This document shows, in pieces, positions 1 to 6,574 of a DNA stretch of 13,900 nt; within the stretch, counting starts at the first letter, position 1; the number at the start of each line of letters is the position of its first letter. Location of the stretch: positions 1 to 13,900 of the forward strand of contig JBGQIB010000120.1 of NCBI GenBank assembly GCA_041498295.1, in the 5' to 3' direction. The stretch is from VGRW01 sp041498295. GTDB lineage: Bacteria; Myxococcota_A; UBA9160; SZUA-336. A program made the translations under genes and the position numbers. Below the pieces are notes generated by a model. The model did no database searches. It was not told the DNA's origin and saw only the letters and a list, made by a program, of their open reading frames with translations.

Positions 1-1271
1 ACCTCCTCGCGCGAGAACGACTCACGCGAGCGCGCGTCGGCTAGGGTCCAGAAGCCGACGACCTGCGAGCGCGCGCGCAACGGCAGCACCAGCTCGGCCT
101 CGAGATCGCGCAGTGTCTCGCACAGCACCTCCAGGCGCGGGCGCTCGGCGAAGTTCTTCGGGTCGTCGAGGCGCCGCTCGAGCTCCTCGCGCTGCAGGAC
201 GTCAACGACCTCGACGGTCGAGACCCAGACCGGCTCGGAGAGCAGGCTGACACGCGCGCGTGTCGGCAGCCCGATGCTGCCCGCGAGCTGGAAGCCGAGC
301 GTCGCGTCGTCGCGCAGGTAGATCGCAGACGCGCGAAACAGCTCCGCCTTTTCGACCGCGGCCAAGAGCTCCTGCAGCAGCTCGTCGAGCGTCAGGATGT
401 GCTTCAAGCGCTCGCGCAGCGGTCGCAGGCCGCGCTCGAGCGCGACCTTGCCAGCGAGAAAGCGCAGCTCCATCGCCCCCTGGATGCGATCGCGCATGGG
501 CGCGAAGAACAGCAGTAGCGCGAACGACGCGACGAACGCGTTGAACACGAACAGATCGAGGCGCTCGCCGACCCAGAGGCGAATCGCCGCGAAGAAGGCG
601 GCGAGCCCTACCGCCATGATCGACAGCGCGACCGTGTTGCCCACCAGCTGGCGCAGGTCGGCGACACGGACCTGTGTCAGGTGGAGATAGCCGGCGTAGA
701 GGTAGAGCAGCGGAAACAGCAGCGACGCGACGCGCGGCAGCGAGAGCTGCCACATAAGGACGTCCAGCCCCACGCCGCCGACGGCGATCGAGTGCGCGAC
801 CACCAGGTAGCGCACGCGGCGATCCTCGGGCGACGCGGCGGCGTCGGCGTCCTCGGCGCCGGGCGCGTGGCGCCAGAGCGCGAACGCGGCGGCCGCGACG
901 CAGCCGAGCGCGAACACGTGCGCAGCGACGTGCAGCCCGGTCGGCGCGGGATGAAGCGCGAGGATCGCGGCGCCGAGCGCGAGCGGAGTCGCGGCGAACA
1001 GCGGCGCCCAGCGCTTCGCGATCGCCGGCCGGCCCACCAAGGTCGCGGCGCAGGCGAGCGACAGCGGCCCGAGCGCGATGAGCGACAGGTCCGCGACCAC
1101 GCCGCCCCACTCGTAGCCGAGACCGCGCGCGGCGCAGCCCGTACACCAGAGCCCGTAGGCGAGAGTGAGCCGAGCGAAACGCCGGGCGGCGAGCTCGCGG
1201 CGCAGCGAGAGAAACGCGAGGAACAGCACCGCGGCCGCCGCCGCGCCCATGAACGCGCTTTGCGTCTCCAA
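1..1271 (-). CDS. Polytopic membrane sensor with GAF-like domain, probable histidine kinase (partial, C-terminus beyond window)
   Basis: An open minus-strand frame runs from a stop codon near 1301 to the window edge, giving about 423 codons without a stop. The first 260 or so residues are hydrophobic, with roughly seven to nine membrane segments (about residues 9-24, 59-80, 90-106, 113-133, 155-177, 183-198, 215-235, 240-257). A linker containing LTLDELLQELL (about 294-304) leads into a GAF-like domain. That domain ends in the typical pattern LPLRARSQVVGFWTLAD (about 396-412) followed by SFSREEV. A multi-TM-GAF layout is known from PrsK-type and other sensor histidine kinases, so a kinase core is expected to the left but cannot be seen. 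A GGDEF, phosphatase or sigma-54 output is possible instead. I chose the TTG at 1271 because GAGG lies 5 bases upstream; the ATG at 1250 is the alternative and has no clear ribosome site. The other minus frames here give arginine-rich shadows. It is divergent from coaBC. Confidence 0.75.
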   Translation of the reverse strand, partial: METQSAFMGAAAAAVLFLAFLSLRRELAARRFARLTLAYGLWCTGCAARGLGYEWGGVVADLSLIALGPLSLACAATLVGRPAIAKRWAPLFAATPLALGAAILALHPAPTGLHVAAHVFALGCVAAAAFALWRHAPGAEDADAAASPEDRRVRYLVVAHSIAVGGVGLDVLMWQLSLPRVASLLFPLLYLYAGYLHLTQVRVADLRQLVGNTVALSIMAVGLAAFFAAIRLWVGERLDLFVFNAFVASFALLLFFAPMRDRIQGAMELRFLAGKVALERGLRPLRERLKHILTLDELLQELLAAVEKAELFRASAIYLRDDATLGFQLAGSIGLPTRARVSLLSEPVWVSTVEVVDVLQREELERRLDDPKNFAERPRLEVLCETLRDLEAELVLPLRARSQVVGFWTLADARSRESFSREE

Positions 1272-1316
1272 CTCGACCTCGCGACGTGGCTTGTCTGACT
1301 ACTCCTTCGGGTTTCT

Positions 1317-1357
1317 CGGCGCCCGCCTTACGCGCGGGTTGACGGTCTCGGGCGCCG
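1317..1357. repeat. 9-bp perfect inverted repeat in the divergent intergenic gap
   Basis: CGGCGCCCG at 1317-1325 is the exact reverse complement of CGGGCGCCG at 1349-1357, separated by 23 bases. It lies in the 134-bp gap between the sensor gene and coaBC and spans the candidate -35 box. It could form a hairpin in transcripts of either direction or be a dyad operator. In such GC-rich DNA a 9-bp dyad can also arise by chance. There is no following T-run, so it is not a standard intrinsic terminator. Confidence 0.3.
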
Positions 1358-1368
1358 CGGGCTACGTT
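1339..1368 (+). promoter_or_regulatory. Candidate sigma-70-type promoter for the coaBC-nfeD-slipin-hflKC operon
   Basis: TTGACG at 1339-1344 matches the first five bases of the -35 consensus. Eighteen bases later TACGTT (1363-1368) keeps the T, A and final T of a -10 box. Transcription would begin near 1375, about 30 bases before the coaBC GTG and beside an ATG at 1377. This is the only promoter-like element I see ahead of the five-gene operon. The -10 match is weak, so the call is tentative. Confidence 0.35.
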
Positions 1369-1405
1369 CGGGCGAGATGCGCGAAACGAAAGAGGATTCC
1401 GCCAC

Positions 1406-2596
1406 GTGAGTCGGATCCTTCTCGGCGTCTCCGGGGGCATTGCCGCGTACAAGGCGTGCGAGCTGGTGCGTCTGCTCGCGCAGCGCGGCCACGAAGTGCG
1501 GGTCGTCGCGACTGCGCACGCGCTCGAGTTCGTCTCCGCGCTCACTCTGCAGACACTCTCCTCTGCGCCGGTGCGTTCCGAGTTACTGGCCGCGACCGCG
1601 GAGTCCGAGATCTCGCATATCGAGCTCGCGGACTGGGCCGAGGTGTTCGTGGTCGCGCCCGCCACGGCGAACGTGCTGGCGAAGCTCGCACAGGGCATCG
1701 CGGACGATCTGCTGACGACGATCGCGCTCGCGACAGTCGCGCCATTGGTCGTCGCGCCCGCGATGAACGTGAACATGTACCGGCACCCCGCGACGCAGGC
1801 GAACCTCGATTTGCTCGGCAAGCGCGGCGCGCGCATCGTCGGCCCCGGCAAGGGCGATCTCGCGTGCGGCTGGGTGGGCGAGGGGCGGCTGATCGAGATC
1901 GACGTGATCGCCGCGGTTGCCGAGAGCTGCGTCACCGAGCCTTCCCTGCGCGGCGAGGTCGTGCTGGTCAGCGCCGGGCCGACGGCCGAGCCGATCGATC
2001 CCGTGCGCGTGATCACCAACCGCTCGTCCGGGAAGATGGGCTTCGCCGTTGCCGAGGCCGCCGCGCTGCGCGGCGCCGAAGTGATCCTGGTGGCCGGCCC
2101 CGCGGCATTGGCTACGCCGTACGGTGTACAGCGGGTGGACGTCGAGACGGCCGCCGAGATGCGCGAGGCGGTGCTCGGCGCGCTCGAGCGCGCGACCATC
2201 GTGGTGCTGGCCGCGGCCGTCGCCGACTACGCGCCGGCGCGCGCCGAAGAAAAGAAGCTGAAGCGCGAGAAGGCCGACTCCCTCACGCTCGAGCTGGTTC
2301 GGAACCCGGACATCCTCGCGGAAGTCGTAAAGCGCCGCGGCGCGCGCACCGTCGTCGGCTTCGCGGCCGAGACCGAGCACGTGCTCGAGAACGCGCGCGG
2401 AAAGCTCGCGCGCAAGGGCTGCGATCTGATCGTCGCGAACGACGTGTCGCGCAGCGACATCGGCTTCGACGTGGATCGCAACGAAGTCGTGATCCTCGGC
2501 CCCGGCCCCGACGATCTGCGCGAAGTTCCCGAAGGTCCGAAGGCGGAGATCGCGGCGCGCATCCTCGAGCGTGTGCTCGAGGTGCGCCGGAGATGA
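1406..2596 (+). CDS. coaBC: Bifunctional phosphopantothenoylcysteine decarboxylase / phosphopantothenate-cysteine ligase
   Basis: This enzyme makes 4'-phosphopantetheine for coenzyme A: CoaB ligates cysteine to phosphopantothenate using CTP, then CoaC decarboxylates the product with FMN. It is 396 residues, the usual length for the fused cytoplasmic enzyme. The CoaC half (about 1-180) has the N-terminal GVSGGIAAYKA flavin loop, the catalytic His71 in SHIELADWA, PAMNVNMYRHPATQ with Asn121, and Cys154 in DLACGWVGEGRL on the substrate flap. The CoaB half (about 184-396) shows the SAGPTAEPIDPVR and TNRSSGKMG nucleotide motifs, AAAVADYAPA, the lysine-rich EEKKLKREK segment, VVGFAAET and IVANDVSRSDIGF. 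The GTG start at 1406 has AGAGG about 10 bases upstream, and the protein begins at the family's usual N-terminus. Its stop overlaps the nfeD start as ATGA, so it heads a translationally coupled operon. Confidence 0.96.
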   Translation: MSRILLGVSGGIAAYKACELVRLLAQRGHEVRVVATAHALEFVSALTLQTLSSAPVRSELLAATAESEISHIELADWAEVFVVAPATANVLAKLAQGIADDLLTTIALATVAPLVVAPAMNVNMYRHPATQANLDLLGKRGARIVGPGKGDLACGWVGEGRLIEIDVIAAVAESCVTEPSLRGEVVLVSAGPTAEPIDPVRVITNRSSGKMGFAVAEAAALRGAEVILVAGPAALATPYGVQRVDVETAAEMREAVLGALERATIVVLAAAVADYAPARAEEKKLKREKADSLTLELVRNPDILAEVVKRRGARTVVGFAAETEHVLENARGKLARKGCDLIVANDVSRSDIGFDVDRNEVVILGPGPDDLREVPEGPKAEIAARILERVLEVRRR

Positions 2597-3954
2597 AGCG
2601 CGCGCGCGCGCTTGCGATCGGGCTGTTCTTCGTGTTCGCGCTGGCAAGCGCCGTGGTGGCGCAGTCGGTGAGCGCGATTCGCATCGACGGCGGCATCAAT
2701 CCCGCGGTCGCCGACTATGTCGCGAAGGCGATTCGCGAGGCGCACGAAGCGGGCTCGCCGGCGCTCGTGATCGAGCTCGACACGCCGGGAGGCCTGGTCT
2801 CGTCGACGAAGGACATCGTCACCTCGATCCTGAACGCCGAGCTACCCATCGTTGTGTACGTCTCGCCGCGCGGCGCATGGGCCGCGTCCGCGGGAACCTT
2901 CATCACGCTCGCGGGTCACGTCGCAGCGATGGCGCCGGGCTCCACGATCGGATCGGCGCATCCGGTGACGATCGGTGGGGACAATCCGAAGCCGCCCGAA
3001 CCCGAGGAGTCCGACGGCAAGAAGGGCAAGCCCGCACCGCGCCACGGTGACTTCATGGCCGAGAAGATGGAGAACTTCACCACCGCGTTCATCGAGGCGA
3101 TTGCGCGAGAGCGCAAACGCAACGTCGAGTGGGCGGCGTCGGCGGTGCGAAACTCGGTGGCGATCGGCGCGCCCGAGGCGCTGAGGCGCAACGTCATCGA
3201 TCTGATCGCGGACGATCTCGACGACTTACTCGCGAAGATCGACGGGCGCGTGGTGAAGGTCGGGGCGCGTCCAGTCACGCTGCGGACCAAGGGGCTCGCC
3301 GTCACCCACATCCCGATGGACCTGCTGAATCGCGTGTTCGCAGTGCTGGCGGACCCGCAGATCGTCGCGCTTCTGTTCTTGGTGGGGCTGCTCGGGATCT
3401 ACATCGAGTTCCAGAATCCCGGCTTGGTCGCTCCCGGCGTGATCGGCGCGCTCTCGCTCGTGCTCGCGGCGACGGCGCTGCAGATCATCCCGTTCAATTG
3501 GGTCGGGCTCTTACTCGTGCTCGGGGGCATCGGGCTGTTGATCGCCGAGGTCCACGTGTCGAGCTTCGGCGTGCTGTTCGCGCTCGGCCTGGCCGCGTTG
3601 TGCTGGGGCGCGTGGCTCGCGTTCCGCGTGCCCGAGCTCTCGGATCTCTCGCTGCCGTTCTGGCGCGCGGTGTTTCCCTCGGCGCTCTCGCTCGCGGTCG
3701 TCGTGACCGGCGTGGCGTGGAGTGTCTCGCGTGCGCAGGCTCGGCCGCAGTACTCGGGGATCGAGGCGATGGTGACAGAGATCGGTGTCGCTGAGGACGA
3801 TCTCTCGCCGGAGGGGCGCGTGCGCGTGCGCGGCGAGCTCTGGAACGCATTGGCCGACGCGCCAGTTCGGCGCGGCGAGAGAGTGGACATCGTCGCCGTG
3901 AAGGACCTGGTCCTGCACGTGCGTGCTCGCGCGCTGCGCGAAGGGGGAAGTTGA
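2593..3954 (+). CDS. nfeD: NfeD-type membrane-bound serine protease (ClpP class)
   Basis: Long-form NfeD of 453 residues. A signal peptide or anchor (about 1-23, ending near VVAQS) is followed by a ClpP-like protease domain (about 26-230). The predicted catalytic dyad is Ser99 in WAASAGTF and Lys158 in FMAEKMENF, matching the Ser-Lys dyad known for this family; the STIGSAHPV strand lies near 117-125. Four to five membrane segments follow (about 255-375), then a C-terminal NfeD OB-fold domain (about 385-453, SGIEAMVTEIG to VLHVRARAL). A hydrophilic Pro/Lys/Glu-rich loop (about 128-152) sits between the catalytic residues. In archaeal homologues NfeD cleaves the C-terminus of its stomatin partner, and a slipin gene follows here with a one-base overlap. 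The ATG at 2593 overlaps the coaBC stop. The frame stays open far upstream through coaBC, but that is a compositional shadow. Confidence 0.93.
   Translation: MKRARALAIGLFFVFALASAVVAQSVSAIRIDGGINPAVADYVAKAIREAHEAGSPALVIELDTPGGLVSSTKDIVTSILNAELPIVVYVSPRGAWAASAGTFITLAGHVAAMAPGSTIGSAHPVTIGGDNPKPPEPEESDGKKGKPAPRHGDFMAEKMENFTTAFIEAIARERKRNVEWAASAVRNSVAIGAPEALRRNVIDLIADDLDDLLAKIDGRVVKVGARPVTLRTKGLAVTHIPMDLLNRVFAVLADPQIVALLFLVGLLGIYIEFQNPGLVAPGVIGALSLVLAATALQIIPFNWVGLLLVLGGIGLLIAEVHVSSFGVLFALGLAALCWGAWLAFRVPELSDLSLPFWRAVFPSALSLAVVVTGVAWSVSRAQARPQYSGIEAMVTEIGVAEDDLSPEGRVRVRGELWNALADAPVRRGERVDIVAVKDLVLHVRARALREGGS
2596..2613. repeat. 18-bp perfect palindrome with alternating CG core at the start of nfeD
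   Basis: AAG followed by six CG dinucleotides and CTT reads the same on both strands. It begins immediately after the nfeD start codon. The uninterrupted purine-pyrimidine alternation could adopt Z-DNA or a hairpin in mRNA. It encodes Lys-Arg-Ala-Arg-Ala-Leu, a natural positively charged signal-peptide start, so coding need plus high GC may fully explain it. Confidence 0.4.
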
Positions 3955-4715
3955 TGTTCGGAGTCATCGGGATCGCGATCTTCATTCTGCTCGCGCTGCT
4001 GTTCTCGGCGGTGCGGGTGCTTCAGGAATACGAGCGCGGCGTCCTCTTCCGGCTCGGACGCTTCCACAGCGTGAAAGGCGCCGGCCTGCGCTTGGTGATT
4101 CCGCTCGTCGATCAACTCGTGCGGGTCTCGCTGCGCGAGGTGGTCATGGACGTGCCGCCTCAGGACGTGATCACCCGCGACAACGTGTCCGTGAAGGTGA
4201 ACGCCGTCGTCTACTTCCGCATCGTGCAGCCGCAGGACGCGATCATCAAGGTCGAGAACTTTCTCTACGGCACGTCGCAGCTCGCGCAGACGACCCTGCG
4301 CAGTGTCTGCGGCCAGGCCGAGCTCGACCATCTCCTCGCGGATCGCGAGCGCCTGAACCAGCAGCTCCAGAAGGAGCTCGACCACGGCACCGATCCCTGG
4401 GGCGTGAAGGTGCGCGCCGTCGAGATCAAACACATCGACCTGCCGCAGGACATGCAGCGCGCGATGGCGAAGCAGGCCGAAGCCGAGCGCGAGCGCCGCG
4501 CCAAGGTGATTCACGCGCAGGGCGAGTTCGAGGCGTCGCAGCGGCTGAAGGAGGCGTCCGACGTCATGCTGCAGTCACCGTACACGCTGCAGCTCCGCTA
4601 TCTGCAGACGCTCGCCGAGATTGCCGTCGAGCACAACTCGACGATCCTGTTCCCGATGCCGCTCGACTTACTCACTCCGTTCATCGACTCGATGCGCAAC
4701 CGCGGCAAAACCTAG
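3954..4715 (+). CDS. Slipin / stomatin-like SPFH-domain membrane protein
   Basis: A 253-residue SPFH protein of the slipin family. It has an N-terminal hydrophobic segment (about 2-22), then the band-7 domain opening with VLQEYERGVLFRLGRF (23-38). Further slipin landmarks are PQDVITRDNVSVKVNAVVYF, LRSVCGQAELDHLLADRE and VKVRAVEIKHIDLP. A charged coiled-coil stretch (about 170-200, QAEAERERRAKVIHAQGEFE) and a short C-terminal oligomerisation part follow. Slipins form large rings in membrane microdomains and are the usual partners and substrates of NfeD, whose gene is directly upstream. The ATG at 3954 shares its A with the nfeD stop (TGATG), and the purine-rich AAGGGGGAAG just before it is a good ribosome site. 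A TTG one codon earlier is possible but unnecessary. It is distinct from the HflK and HflC genes that follow, giving three SPFH genes in a row. Confidence 0.94.
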   Translation: MFGVIGIAIFILLALLFSAVRVLQEYERGVLFRLGRFHSVKGAGLRLVIPLVDQLVRVSLREVVMDVPPQDVITRDNVSVKVNAVVYFRIVQPQDAIIKVENFLYGTSQLAQTTLRSVCGQAELDHLLADRERLNQQLQKELDHGTDPWGVKVRAVEIKHIDLPQDMQRAMAKQAEAERERRAKVIHAQGEFEASQRLKEASDVMLQSPYTLQLRYLQTLAEIAVEHNSTILFPMPLDLLTPFIDSMRNRGKT

Positions 4716-4723
4716 GCCCGGTG

Positions 4724-5662
4724 ATGCGCGCCGCGCGTTTTCTTCCGCTATTGATCCTGGCCGCGGGGCTCGCGCTCTGGGCGGTCCAAGGCTTCTACGA
4801 CGTCGCGCCGGACGAGCAGGCGATCGTGCTCCGCCTCGGCCGCTACAACCGGACGGCCGATCCCGGTCGGCTGCTCTGGCACGCGCCCGGAATCGACACC
4901 GTGCTGAAGCAGCGAGTCACGACGACCCTGCGCGAGGAGTTCGGCTACCGCACGAAGTCCGCCGAGGCGGGCGCCGGGGTCGAGGAGCACCCAGAGGAGA
5001 AGCACATGCTGACGTCGGACGAGAATCTCGTCGACGTCGACTTCGTCGTGCAGTACCGGATCGGCGATTTGCGCGACTATCTCTTGAACTTCCGGCCCGA
5101 CGAGCGCGAAGCCGTGCTCCGCGACGCCGCGCGCTCGGTCGTGCGCGCGGCCGTCGCGCAGAATCCGATCGACCAGGTGCTCACGGCGCGGGGCTTGATT
5201 CAGGACACGGCGCGCCTGCAGCTCCAGGCGGCACTCGACGGCTATCGCGCCGGCGTGCGCGTCGAGAACATCCAGCTTCAGGACGTCGAGGCGCCCGAAG
5301 CCGTGCGCGAGGCGTTCGCGGACGTCGCGAGCGCGCAGCAGGACCGCGAGCGCGCGGTGCTGGAAGCGCAGGGTTACGCGGACAAGGTCGTTCCCGAGGC
5401 GCGCGGCAAATCGGAAGAGGCCATCAATCTCGCGCACGCCTATCACGAGCGGCGCATCCTCGAGGCGCAGGGCGAGACCGAGGGCTTCCGAGCGGTGCTC
5501 GGCGAGTACAAGAAGGCGCCAGACGTGACTCGCCAGCGGCTCTATCTCGAGACACTCGAGACGATCCTGCCCAAGATGGACAAGGTGATCCTCGAGAAGG
5601 GCGCCACGGACAAGCTTCTTCCGTATCTGCCGCTCGGGCGGCGGTTGGAGACGCCGCGATGA
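4724..5662 (+). CDS. hflK: FtsH protease modulator HflK (SPFH family)
   Basis: 312 residues with a single N-terminal membrane anchor (about 7-23), then the SPFH domain beginning near FYDVAPDEQAIVLRLGRYNR. HflK-specific landmarks are EEFGYRT (71-77), HMLTSDENLVDVDFVVQYRI (94-113), VVRAAVAQNPIDQVLTARG and the long alpha-helical region from about 195 (DVASAQQDRERAVLEAQGYA, AINLAHAYHERRILEAQGE). With HflC it forms a membrane cage around FtsH that controls degradation of membrane proteins. Only about six residues precede the anchor, so the long cytoplasmic N-terminus of the E. coli protein is missing, as in many other bacteria. The ATG at 4724 lies 8 bases after the slipin stop, with AGG 7 bases upstream overlapping that stop; the adjacent in-frame GTG at 4721 is an alternative. 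It overlaps hflC by four bases. Confidence 0.94.
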   Translation: MRAARFLPLLILAAGLALWAVQGFYDVAPDEQAIVLRLGRYNRTADPGRLLWHAPGIDTVLKQRVTTTLREEFGYRTKSAEAGAGVEEHPEEKHMLTSDENLVDVDFVVQYRIGDLRDYLLNFRPDEREAVLRDAARSVVRAAVAQNPIDQVLTARGLIQDTARLQLQAALDGYRAGVRVENIQLQDVEAPEAVREAFADVASAQQDRERAVLEAQGYADKVVPEARGKSEEAINLAHAYHERRILEAQGETEGFRAVLGEYKKAPDVTRQRLYLETLETILPKMDKVILEKGATDKLLPYLPLGRRLETPR

Positions 5663-6573
5663 GTCGCTGGATCGCAGGACTCTTGCTGGTCGCCGCGCTC
5701 GTGGTCTTCGCGCTCTTCTGCGTGACGATCATCGACGAGCGCGAGCAGGGCTTCCGGACGGTGTTGAATCGGGCGGAGCCGACGCTGTTCGGTGTCGCGC
5801 TGAATCGCCCGAACCTGACCGAGCCCGGCTGGTACATCGTGATCCCCGGCATTCACGAGCTCTCGCTCTACCCGCGACAGAACATCCTGTTCCACTCGAC
5901 CAAGCGTTCGCTCAACACGGTCGAGCGGACCCTGGTCGACGCGGACTACTACGTGGTCTGGCGCATCTCGGACCCGCGGCGCTTCTACGAGGCGAACCGG
6001 CGCGAGGAAACGGCCGTGCAGCGCATCGACGAGCTCACGTACAGCGAGGTGCGCGAGACGGTGAACAAGCACCACCTCGCGGATCTCCTGTCGGACGCGC
6101 GAGACGGTGTGCAGAAGGAGATCACCGCCGCTTCGAACGCGAAGCTCGCGCCGCTCGGCATCGAGGTGGTGGACGTACGCCTCGGCGCGACCTTGTATCC
6201 CGAGGAGAACCTGGCGCGCGTCTTCGAGCGCATGCGCACCGAGCGCGCGCGCTTCGCGCTGAAGTTCCGAGCCGAAGGGGAGCAGCAGGCGCGCGCGCTG
6301 CGCTCCAAGGCCGACGGCGAGAGTCAGGTGATCCAGGCGCAGGCGCAGCGCGAGTCACTTCGCCTGCGCGGCGAGGGCGACGCGGAGGCCGCGCGGATCT
6401 ACGCGGAGGCTTATTCGGGTGATCCGGAGTTCTACGCGTTCGTGCGCAGCCTGGAGGCGTACCGCAAGGCGCTCGATGCGCAGACCACCCTGGTGATGTC
6501 GCCGCGCTCGAGCTTCCTCCGCTACCTGTTCGACATGAGCGGCGGCGGCAAAGCGGAGAAATCCGAGAAGTGA
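5659..6573 (+). CDS. hflC: FtsH protease modulator HflC (SPFH family)
   Basis: 304 residues. One N-terminal anchor (about 4-26) is followed by the SPFH domain (IDEREQGFRTVLNR, GWYIVIPGIHELSLYPRQN). HflC landmarks are RTLVDADYYVVWRISDPRRFYEA, YSEVRETVNKHHLADLL, IEVVDVRLGATLYPEEN and the helix VFERMRTERARFALKFRAEG. The C-terminal helix includes AARIYAEAYSGDPEFYAFVRSLEAYRK in two blocks and STLVM-like strand TTLVMSP, as in HflC proteins. The polar lysine-rich tail GGGKAEKSEK ends the protein. Its ATG overlaps the hflK stop (ATGA), with GGAG 8 bases upstream, consistent with equal production of the two subunits. It is the last gene of the operon, and its stop is one base from the convergent permease stop, so no dedicated terminator fits between them. 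Confidence 0.94.
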   Translation: MSRWIAGLLLVAALVVFALFCVTIIDEREQGFRTVLNRAEPTLFGVALNRPNLTEPGWYIVIPGIHELSLYPRQNILFHSTKRSLNTVERTLVDADYYVVWRISDPRRFYEANRREETAVQRIDELTYSEVRETVNKHHLADLLSDARDGVQKEITAASNAKLAPLGIEVVDVRLGATLYPEENLARVFERMRTERARFALKFRAEGEQQARALRSKADGESQVIQAQAQRESLRLRGEGDAEAARIYAEAYSGDPEFYAFVRSLEAYRKALDAQTTLVMSPRSSFLRYLFDMSGGGKAEKSEK

Positions 6574-6574
6574 G

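Noticed and set aside
1301..1307. AAGGAG on the minus strand as ribosome site for the sensor gene
   Set aside because: No start codon lies within normal distance; the next usable one is the TTG at 1271, too far away and served better by its own GAGG.
202..2199. 665-residue minus-strand open frame across the sensor and coaBC
   Set aside because: The product is Arg/Ala/Ser-rich without any domain, and it spans two well-supported genes in other frames. It is a high-GC shadow.
1165..2592. In-frame upstream extension that would make nfeD a 929-residue protein
   Set aside because: The upstream part is arginine-rich and lies antiparallel to the sensor and out of frame with coaBC. The signal-peptide ATG at 2593 with its ATGA overlap is the natural start.
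3923..4720. Upstream extension of hflK through the slipin gene
   Set aside because: The added sequence is an Arg/Ala-rich out-of-frame reading of the slipin gene.
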